Positions 51,527 through 60,000 of a stretch of 60,000 bases of DNA are shown here, piece after piece; the first letter of the stretch is position 1; every line of letters begins with the position of its first letter. The stretch lies in the NCBI RefSeq assembly GCF_910592395.1, contig NC_088319.1, positions 15,502,001 through 15,562,000 on the forward strand, in the 5' to 3' direction. The DNA comes from Lineus longissimus (lineage: Eukaryota; Nemertea; Pilidiophora; Heteronemertea; Lineidae). Both the position numbers and the translations under genes were made by a program. The notes below the pieces were generated by a model. That model worked only from the letters and a program-made list of their open reading frames with translations, ran no database searches and was not told the origin of the DNA.

Positions 51527-54500
51527 ATGAGTGTTGGTGTCAAACAGCCAACACAGTTTCAGAGGACTGAATTTAAGTTGAGCACTACCACTGTAAAATG
51601 CCCGATGATGCCGAGGCCCATCGGTATGACAGATGCGCCAGGTTCGGTCTCCGATGGCGAGGGGATGTCAAGTCTTGCCCCACCCGCTATGAGGACGCGA
51701 TCAAAGTCTGTATCGACACGTCCGACCAGCTCGAACAAGGAGGCCGAGTTAGACGATCCAAGACGACAACAACAGGCATTTCGGCGGAGAAGATTTTTGT
51801 CTCATTCTCATCTGCACCAGCGATATGATCGTGGCGGACATGCCAGTCAGCAGATTCGTAGGCGTCGCCATAGTACCAAAAACGAGAAAGAAAAAATTGT
51901 GCTTCCAACTAAATTTTTGCTTGGCGGAAATATCAATGATCCGCTGAACTTGAATGGGTTGCCTTCTGATAATACTGAGCAGGCGACACCGGTTTCATCG
52001 CCTCTTGCAACTCCAGCTCACCGGCGCTTACCAGTTAATGTGATAATTCCGCTAAATATTACTGATCCGCTTAATCTTAACTGTGATGATGAAGAGCTAG
52101 CAAAACTTCTGAAGAAGAAAAAGCGCATCAAGCATCATAAGAAGAAGGACTCATCCAATTCTCTTCTGAGTGAGACCTCAATTCAGGAGACACCAAATCC
52201 TGATGTCACAAAACCACTGTCTATTGAAATCGACCAAGATACAGAAAAGAATGTGGAACCGCCAAAACAAGAGAGCAGCAAAGCGACCTCCCCTCCGATA
52301 TTACAAGATAAAATTGTTTCACCTGTGATCCCTCAGATTTCACCCAAGCGCCGGAGAAAACGGTTGAGTAGTGAACGTGGTGAATGTAAGCCGGACTCGA
52401 GTTCAAGCGCAGCTAGGAATATATTCCGTGAAGATTCGGATCCTAAGGGTGACAGTATATCACCAAGCGGGAGCAAATATCGTCGGCAGCATAGTGGTCA
52501 GTCACAGGATGGACAGCGCTCCCATCAAAACCAACAACCGCCAAATAAAAAACCACGTAATTCAAACGCTGGTGGGAAATTCATCTATGGTAATTACAAC
52601 CGCTACTACGGTTACAGGAACCCAGAACTTGAGGACAATCGTTTGAAATGCTTCAAGAAGGACTGGTTCACAGGCAAAGATGTGCTAGATATTGGTTGCA
52701 ACGTGGGCCACATCACCTTGGCAATCGCTCGATACTTCGAACCAAATAAAATCACAGGAATTGACATTGACGGGAAACTAATTGGGGCAGCTCGAAAAAA
52801 CATCAAGTATTACTTGCCGGGTCAGGATGGAGGTGACATGGCCATAAAGTTTCCTTCTTCCATGAAGACCTGTTTTGGACCGATATCAAAGAAAGCTGTC
52901 AGTGAACCGTTGCCCTCGAAATTCCCCAAGAATGTGCTTTTTCGACAGGTAGGATTTCTTTTTTTCAACGATGTCAAGTTGGAATTAAAACTGATCTGAC
53001 AATGTTTCACCAGCAACCTCTTGCCTTGTCAAGGAGTACTGGTAGTGAGATAAGTGGTTTCTAACAGATTCTAAAATTTTGTGGTCAATGTCATTATTTC
53101 TTCATTTCAAGGCACAGTAATCTTTAGAAATCCCATTGTTATTGTATGTCAATTTACATTTCTTATCTTCACTAAGATTTTGTTCCATTCCAGGCCAACT
53201 ATGTGCTCGAGACTGATTCATTACTAGACCTGCAGAAGCAAGAATACGATGTCGTCCTGGCCCTGAGTGTCACAAAATGGGTCCACTTCAACTGGGGAGA
53301 TGACGGCCTGAAGAGATTTTTCCGCCGTATTGCCAAGCAGCTTCGTCCCGGTGGGATACTGATCCTGGAGCCACAACCATGGGTTTCCTACAAAAAGAAG
53401 AAAAAATTAACTGTAGGTTTTATTATCAAAATGAGAATATAGAAGGAAAGGGGGGTCAGCCTTTAGCTGGAACACGTGTCGTCCTAACCAATTTGGGTCC
53501 AGAATAAGTGTCCTTGATAAAGAGGGTCTCCTTACTAGCGAGGGGTCTGCTAAGGGAGGTTCAACTTTAGATTCGATGTAAGGTAACAGGTGGTCAGTAT
53601 ATATGGACTTGACAATTTTCAAGGCTTGCATGCTTGGTAACATCTGGCTCTGAATGTTAAGAGTTATGACCGTGGAACGCAATTCATGTTGCATTTCAAG
53701 TCATAGCTCCTCAGCAAAGTTGGATGTTTCTGTTTTGTGGACCTCCAACTCCCCCATTAGCCTGCAAACAGAATTATATTTGATTTGACAGTAATAGGCC
53801 CCTGCCTTTGCCCTAGATAAATTTTCAGATGTCTTTGGTGATGATATTTTTTCACCCTTTCCTATTCCAGGACACCATCTTCAGCAATTTCCAGTCAATC
53901 AAGTTTAGACCAGAGCACTTCCGTGACTACTTGTTGTCCAGTGCCTGTGGATTCTGCACATGCCAGTTCATTGATGTACCATTCAACAAAAACCAAGGTA
54001 ATTCTAATCATAAATAAAAAAAGGTTAAATGAAACAGTGGCAAAAATCCTGCAGCTTCCATGGACTGAATCACTTTCGCGCTAAATCGAAGATTTTCCGA
54101 GCACTGGCTTTTTCGAGGGCAATGCTGTTTGCCATCATAGGAACTTGAAATTAATAGATTTTTTTCTTCCAGGGTTTAGACGGCCAATCCAGATCTACAT
54201 AAAACCACGGCCCTACGATGGCGCGCTGCCAATTGAAGGTCGTTACTCTCCAATGACCCCAGCAACGCCAATGACACCACATTTCGATAGGGACCCATTT
54301 GAAGGGCGTGACATGGATAATCATGTATATCCACCAATGTCACCAATGTATCCACCGATGTCACCAATGCAGATGCCGATGAATATGCCACCAATGGGGT
54401 CCCGTCTTCAGTACAGACGCTTCAGCATGCCATGTCCGGTTCTGCCAAGGAATTCGTGGTCGTTACCAGCCATGCTGAGTTCTCTAGCCGAGCAGGAAGC

Positions 54501-54885
54501 ACCAGATGAAATCGAAGATTCCTACACAGGTCACCAGATGGGAGCACCGTGCACGATAAGCAGAAATCCTAATCAGTGCGAACAAACGGAGTGCCCAGCA
54601 GCAGCAGCAGCAGCAGCATCCGCCTCTCATGCACCAAACTCTGATAGTACATACTTAAAATCAAGGATTAGCACTGGGGACAATGTTGATTCAGCAAATA
54701 CTACCAAAACTGAGGAATCTGCAGAATCCATTGAAAAAGCCATAACCATGGAAACAGATTCTTCCTCAAGTTCCAAATCTGAAATTGTCAAATCGGTAGC
54801 TGGTGACTGTTGTCAGAAAAGTGAAAGAGATGATAAAAAAAGTGAAAGTGTTGACATTGATGTAAAAAGTCGTGAGGGCAAATAG
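51527..54885 (+). CDS. MEPCE: MEPCE, 7SK snRNA methylphosphate capping enzyme (Bin3 family)
   Basis: Exons 51527-52948, 53194-53412, 53871-53997 and 54173-54885 join in phase to 826 residues. The enzyme uses S-adenosylmethionine to cap the 5' gamma-phosphate of 7SK RNA, which holds P-TEFb inactive. The N-terminal 350 residues are basic and disordered but keep [15 protein letters not shown] (about 129-143) and [13 protein letters not shown] (about 173-185), both present in human MEPCE. The methyltransferase starts at [13 protein letters not shown]. It shows motif [40 protein letters not shown] and [13 protein letters not shown], and ends [13 protein letters not shown]. Beyond that, about 220 residues form a Met/Pro-rich then acidic Ser-rich tail ([16 protein letters not shown]) that vertebrate MEPCE lacks. 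The first in-frame ATG with a suitable context was taken as start. Confidence 0.95.
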
Positions 54886-56909
54886 TTGGTATGAATTGAC
54901 ATTGTTCTCCACTGGCAGTTTTATGAATGTGGGGAAACCTTAATGACGTGCATTGGTAATTTTCTTGTAATCAGATTTTGTGCTCAATTATGATTGAGGT
55001 CATTATGATGCATGTAACGACGTAAAAGAGTGTACATCCTTCCTATGTGCTCTTGCCACCGCAGGCCATTTGAGTTACTTGCCACATGTCATTCTTCTTA
55101 TTTCATAATGCAACACGACTTCACGTGATGTAAAACAAACGTTTGTTGGTTAACTGTAAGCTAACCTCCTGAAAATCCTTAAAGGCTAAAACCAGTCTAG
55201 GTATTAAAACACCTTTCCTGCCTGTCCTGTACGGCAAGGTTTGCTTTCAAATGATGTCGTACAGCCCTTTACCACCTAAGTCACCAAATATATTGTGTGA
55301 TTTCGATTCATCATGTTCATTTAATAAACACTTGCACCGAGATGTCATTGTTTTTTGTCTAAAATTGAAGGTTTTATCAATCGTGGAGCATGTTGTAAAT
55401 TTTGTAAAGATTCTGGTTTCTGATGCAAGGTTTTTCTGCCAGTCTTTCTGAGCTTTCCAAGGCTGACAATTACATGTACTTGTGCTACTAGGCCTGGTCA
55501 GGCCTTGAATTGCAAAATTATTAGGGCACCAATTTTAGAGCCATTTCGGCCTTGGGTCCCGAAAAGAAGATTGAGAGGGCACGAAGGCCGCATTTGAGGG
55601 CACCGACTGCCATGGCAGCAATGGCAGTTGTTAAATTCAAGCCTGGATATTCCTACCCTGTACCAGATCTGGACCAGGAATTTGGTCTCCAATCATTTGA
55701 GGACTTCATACAGTTGTTTGAAAGCTCAGGTTGTCTTACACAAAAACCTCCCAAAGCTAATTGTTTCATTGCCTTGTACTCTATTTGGTTCAGATGCAAT
55801 TTCAAAAGGATTTAATTTTGGAACAGTGATTTATTTGTATTTTCTGGTCATTTCTGTCCTCGCCTTTGTTTTCGTATCAACAGTGTCTGCATGCCTGTTT
55901 AGTTTAATGAAAATTGTTGAGTAATAATCAATGATCTAACCTAAATTCCACGATGATGACTTTAGAATAGGTAATGCCGGCGGCATTCGAGTTTTTGGCA
56001 TGTGTTTGTATCAAAGAAAACAGGCTCAGCAGAAAATTTCCTATGTGTATGTTTGAGATGTTGGTTTACTTCTTAATATGACTATGGTAATCTGCTATTG
56101 CCAGTTTGACTGTCTTCACGATTAATGGCATGCGTGTGCCACACTGTACACTATAAGCTTCACATTTTAGAAGCTGTTTGGTGATACTGTTCAGTCATTG
56201 TGTAAAGGTGTCAATTTATGTTGTGAAGAAAGGATGGAACGTTGTTTATACAAGCTTGGTCTGATTTTTATACAGCAGCCCAGAAATTTTTCTGCAAAAA
56301 ATTTGTAATTTCTACAGTATTGCGATACACTTGTTGAAGGAGGTAAATTATTGATTCTGGGAAAAAAAAGGTCAGCTGTCACAAAGTCTAATGTTTTGAG
56401 TTTTGAGCAGAGAGTGATTTTGGATTCATCAAAAAATGTGTATAAACATTCTCTTAACTGTTTGGGCTCACTTTCTGATGTGACCCTGCTCTCTGCTCAA
56501 GACTTCTACAAATTAGTTTTTCCAAGTTGCAAATAAAACGTATTGGTTCACAATGCAAAATGCGATAGATCAGTCAATATTCTTGCTATAAACTTGTTTG
56601 CAGTGTATCATTTTCTGATTGCTATCATTTTTTGGGGGGAGGGGGGCATTGATCTCTTCAGCAACGTTCCTTTTGCAGTATTGTGAAAATTTGTTAAAAT
56701 AAAGTATTTTACATTGGATGCTTTGAGCATGAAATATTGACTTGTTAAGCGACATATGCATTTTTGAGGATATGCATTTATCAATTCCGTATATATTTTG
56801 TAAAAAAACAAAAGAAATTTCTGGGCTGTTTCTTATAATTGTTGATAAATGTAACCCGTGGACATGTAAGTCAGCCTTCACTGGTTGACTGAGTGCTCCA
56901 GAAAATAAA
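54886..56909 (+). other. Probable MEPCE 3' UTR
   Basis: AT-rich, non-coding. AATAAA-type signals occur near 56533, 56699 and 56904-56909, the last just before the inverted-repeat element. Confidence 0.45.
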
Positions 56910-57523
56910 AAATTTGTTTTTTTCTAAAAACTGCTTTATGTGCTTTTCCTTTTTGTGCGAATATATTCAACACCCTCCGCCAGCCTACCTCTCTGGCTGG
57001 GCACCACCTCCACAGCTAGGAACCTCTCTGACCAGGAACCACACGTGACTGGTAGTATCACTTCCAACCGTTTGAAGAAATTGGTTTGCTGTTGGTTGAT
57101 ATGTTGGCGTGCAGTAGTAGCTCAGCTCATGCTCCGCGTGCGGGTGTAAAAGAAATGCTGGTCCCCATGAATCTAAGTCCAGTCTATAATTCCTTTGTGA
57201 GGAATATTAGTTCTTGTGGGAAAAGGGAGATATATTGTTCCGCTGTGATAGAATCAAATGCCCTCCCTTTCCTGATGCCCGCCTGTATTGTTCTTCTTCG
57301 GATGAAGGGTCTTGGCCTCTTTAGAGTCCTATTGAATGGTGCCGGTGTTCTATTGTTGAGGGCATTTAATATCAGGGGGCATCTGATTCTATTACACCGG
57401 CACCTTTAAATCATATGTTGGGTTTCTTTGTTATAGAATATAATAGGGCCTACATGCAGCATAGCACCTTTCCTTATTGCCCTGCCCTTACTTAGAGTAA
57501 ATTATACTATACACCTACAGGGC

Positions 57524-57684
57524 CAGGGGCGTAGCTAGCTTTTTGGTCTGGCGGAGGGGGGGGGGGGCAAAAGGCTCTCTGGGGGACAAAATGACCCTTT
57601 ATGAAATCTTTTGGCCAAAAACACATATTTTGGTGACCTCGGGGGAGGGGGCATTTGCCCCCCCCCCTGCTACCTACGCCCCTG
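57524..57684. mobile_element. 161-bp MITE-like element (CAGGGGCGTAG ends)
   Basis: Perfect 11-bp terminal inverted repeats CAGGGGCGTAG and CTACGCCCCTG flank a G-rich/C-rich core. Ends of this type are common in hAT-derived MITEs. I see no matching 8-bp duplication. Confidence 0.65.
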
Positions 57685-58350
57685 CTTTCCCGGGCCTGCT
57701 ATATACTAGTCTCGTTACTCTAAGCCTCCTCTAAGCCCTGCCCGAAGCCATCACTATTGTATTAGGTATAGGCTATAGATCACTCTGAAACACTAATTAC
57801 TTGAGAAGTGTTCTGAGCACATTAATATTGGGTTTGCTGCCCGATGTCCAGCTTGTTCCAGGCTTCTGTCTAGGAGTAAGGAGATAGCGACACCCCCCAG
57901 ATCGAGCCAATGACTGTAGAGCACATCCTGGGAAGATGCCCAACGCTTGCAGCGTTGAGGAGGGAGACTTGACCGGCTGACGAACACCAACTCCGCTTCC
58001 GATAACTAGTAAGTCTGGAGAGTCTGTTAGATGGAAATGAACACAAAGAAGAAGAATTTCCAGGCTGAAGGGTCCAAGTAATGAAATGACCACACGATTT
58101 AGTTTTAAAGATGTATTTATTAATCAATCAATAGACATCATTTGAATTACAACAATTTTGTTCAGTGGACACATTCGCATATCTATTGATAAAAACCTCC
58201 TGATGAGAATTGAACATTTTACACTGTGACTACAATCAATGAATACCACTCTTGACTTTTTAAGTAAAATGATTATAAAGTTATTACCACAATCCACCCA
58301 ATATTGAATATTTCAAAGAAGTTTCTTCCAAACTGATCAATAACCAAATC

Positions 58351-58920
58351 TGTTCAATATTGGGCAAACTGTGTTAATTACAGAACATTTCATAGTCATT
58401 TCACTTGAAATGGTCGAGATCAGGTTACCTCCGCAGCCAGGCACCACCAAGTGAAAAAAGCATTGTATGTGTCCCTAGCCTTATACATTTGATTACTTGA
58501 ACAAATAAAACTTTGAGTCTGTTCAATATTGGGTAAACTGCCTTAATAATCGAACATTTCATAGTCATTTCTCTTGAAATGGTCGAAAGCAGGTAACCTC
58601 CACAGCCAGGCACCACCAAGTGAAAAAAGCATTGTATGTGTCCCTAGCCTTATACATTTGATTACTTGAACAAATAAAACTTTGAGTCTGTTCAATATTG
58701 GGTAAACTGCCTTAATAATCGAACATTTCATAGTCATTTCTCTTGAAATGGTCGAAAGCAGGTTACCTCCACAGCCAGGCACCACCAAGTGAAAAAAGCA
58801 GTGTATGTGTCCCTGGCCTAAAACATTTGATTACTTGAACAAATAAAACTTTGAGTCTGTTCAATATTGGGTAAACTGTGTTAATAACAGAACATTTCAT
58901 AGTCTTTTCTCTTGAAACTT
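58351..58920 (+). repeat. 169-bp tandem repeat, about 3.4 copies
   Basis: TGTTCAATATTGGG recurs at 58351, 58520, 58689 and 58858, exactly 169 bp apart; the last copy is partial. Units are nearly identical, so the expansion is recent. Confidence 0.92.
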
Positions 58921-59142
58921 CAATGCGCCTGCGTTACCGGAAGTGATCAAAACGGAAACGGAATAGATCCAAACGGAGCATGCGCATCCGTGGTGCCTGG
59001 TCAGAGAGGTTCCTAGCTGTGGAGGTGGTGCCCAGCCAGAGAGGTAGACTGGCGAACCCTGATCAATATATTTCACCCCATCCGGGGGGGAGGGATGGAT
59101 AATGGTCTGCCTTCCTGAATGTCATGAATGTTCTGAGATAGT

Positions 59143-59436
59143 CCCCAGGAGGTGCTGCCATCTGTTGAAACTACAAGGAACTATTATGAAAGGTTGCCAT
59201 CCGTGTCACATGACAGAGGTACAAAATGGCAGCCTGAGATATTCCCCAGGAGGTGCTGCCATCTGTTGAAACTACAAGGAACTATTATGAAAGGTTGCCA
59301 TCCGTGTCACATGACAGAGGTACAAAATGGCAGCCTGAGATATTCCCCAGGAGGTGCTGCCATCTGTTGAAACTACAAGGAACTATTACGACAGGTTGCC
59401 ATCCATGTCACATGACAGAGGTACAAAATGGCAGCT
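59143..59436 (+). repeat. 101-bp tandem repeat spanning the PECR 5' UTR and start codon
   Basis: CCCCAGGAGGTGCTGCC recurs at 59143, 59244 and 59345. Each unit ends with GGTACAAAATGGCAGC. In the first two the frame is ATG GCA GCC TGA; in the third the sequence continues into the reductase coding exon. Confidence 0.93.
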
Positions 59437-59554
59437 ACCATGAAATTGGCAACTAGCATTTTTCGTCCTGGTCTTTTTGCTGGAAAAACGGCTATTGTCA
59501 CTGGAGGAGGGACAGGAATAGGCCTTGGAATCACAAAAGAGTTACTTCATCTAG
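59428..59554 (+). CDS. PECR: PECR-like peroxisomal trans-2-enoyl-CoA reductase, first coding exon
   Basis: ATG at 59428 opens 42 codons and ends CTAG|GTAATC in phase 1. The rest of the gene lies beyond the right edge. The peptide FRPGLFAGKTAIVTGGGTGI matches the N-terminus of PECR, a short-chain dehydrogenase/reductase that uses NADPH to reduce trans-2-enoyl-CoA in fatty-acid chain elongation. TGGGTGIG is the TGxxxGxG cofactor-binding glycine motif. A second in-frame ATG (codon 5) has a better ACC context and may be the real start. The catalytic Tyr-Lys and the peroxisomal C-terminus cannot be seen here. Another SDR of the DECR2 group is a less likely alternative. Confidence 0.82.
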
Positions 59555-60000
59555 GTAATCTAACTATTTCAAATCTTTTTTATCCCATTCCTTTTACCTT
59601 TTAGCTGGCAAGAAGAGAAAGAGATCTGAGGTGAAGACATGTCTGGTCCGTGGTCGACTGGTCGGTGTCAAATCTGATCATATTTCATATCGTGCTATAT
59701 AGCACTAGGTAGCATTGTGGATAACGTTGTGAATGTCAGTATAATAATAATAATAATAATAATAATTTATTTGATTTAAAGTGCTAAAATAATGGTGCAT
59801 ACATTTTCTAAGCACTGTACATAATATTAAATGAGTACATTAAAAGTGGTGATTTCATGAGGATAAAAAACAGTTTAAAAACATCCGGAAAATATCAATA
59901 TTTAAAACATGTATGGCCTACTCTGAATATGTTAGGATAAAAAGATGAGTTTTGAGTTTACTCTTAAAAGTGTTTAGCACAGTGACATCACGTAACCAGC
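59555..60000 (+). other. PECR intron 1 with (ATA)n-tailed repeat
   Basis: Intron sequence. An (ATA)n run (59741-59766) is followed by TTTATTTGATTTAAAGTGCT and AAGCACTGTAC, which looks like the tail of a short interspersed repeat. Confidence 0.5.

Larger units (their letters stand above)
56978..59054. mobile_element. 2.1-kb element with 65-bp terminal inverted repeats
   Basis: 56978-57042 and 58990-59054 are inverted copies differing at only two of 65 positions (ends CGCCAG/CTGGCG). No coding gene lies inside. The interior has a smaller nested element (57524-57684) and a 169-bp tandem array whose units contain an ACCTCCACAGCCAGGCACCA block resembling the terminal repeat. A non-autonomous DNA element is the simplest reading; no clear target duplication was found. 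Confidence 0.7.

Noticed and set aside
55552-55815. 87-codon frame after MEPCE
   Set aside because: Probably 3' UTR sequence; no family resemblance and no independent promoter or splice signals.
57797-58127. Overlapping frames of about 85-98 codons on the minus strand
   Set aside because: They lie within the inverted-repeat element, overlap in several frames and resemble no known protein.
58351-59436. Regular direct repeats that might suggest a CRISPR array
   Set aside because: Units are contiguous tandem copies (169 bp and 101 bp) without unique spacers, in animal DNA.

Overview
This window is animal nuclear DNA. The genes are split by GT-AG introns and encode conserved metazoan proteins (COPB2, TMEM107, CDC42, ZCWPW1, MEPCE, PECR, a 7TM receptor), there is a eukaryotic-type tRNA gene, and introns and intergenic DNA are full of transposon debris. 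Gene content (a cilium gene, a ZCWPW1 orthologue) and the repeat types suggest a marine bilaterian invertebrate such as a mollusc, brachiopod, hemichordate or echinoderm. The sequence alone does not settle the phylum.

Layout. 171-8158 (-): 5' two fifths of COPB2; the rest runs off the left edge. Its second intron is almost entirely filled by nested Helentron-like elements. 8793-13601 (+): TMEM107, head-to-head with COPB2, with one normal last exon and two further homologous last-exon cassettes downstream. 14.5-16.1 kb: a foldback and a third Helentron-like element. 17.5-24.5 kb (-): CDC42, complete in four coding exons, with a probable long 3' UTR and a TATA-type promoter. 24.6-31.9 kb: mostly empty, with a dispersed 150-bp repeat and a tRNA-Ser(AGA). 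32425-35235 (+): an orphan 7TM receptor. It is convergent with the ZCWPW1-like gene (36836-44034, -), and the two share a palindromic poly(A) signal. 44392-50622: a 6.2-kb DNA transposon with about 0.76-kb terminal inverted repeats and an intact three-exon protein gene. 51527-54885 (+): MEPCE. 56.9-59.1 kb: a 2.1-kb inverted-repeat element. 59428 onward (+): first exon of a PECR-like reductase, preceded by a 101-bp tandem repeat that includes its start codon.

Most notable: (1) three homologous terminal exons for TMEM107, each with the same splice phase and an intact frame; (2) a large, apparently intact transposon of a superfamily I cannot name, whose repeats carry a 16-bp motif in alternating orientation every 80-86 bp; (3) this transposon sits between ZCWPW1 and MEPCE, which are also head-to-head neighbours in human, so an old shared promoter seems to have been split, with the transposon probably now in the 5' UTR intron of ZCWPW1; (4) Helentron-like copies whose two ends co-vary.

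The genes do not form one pathway. They are housekeeping or chromatin genes (coatomer, Rho GTPase, 7SK capping, H3 methyl-lysine reader), a ciliary gene and a receptor. Exon borders were read by eye from splice consensus, phase and remembered orthologues; none was checked by alignment or RNA data.
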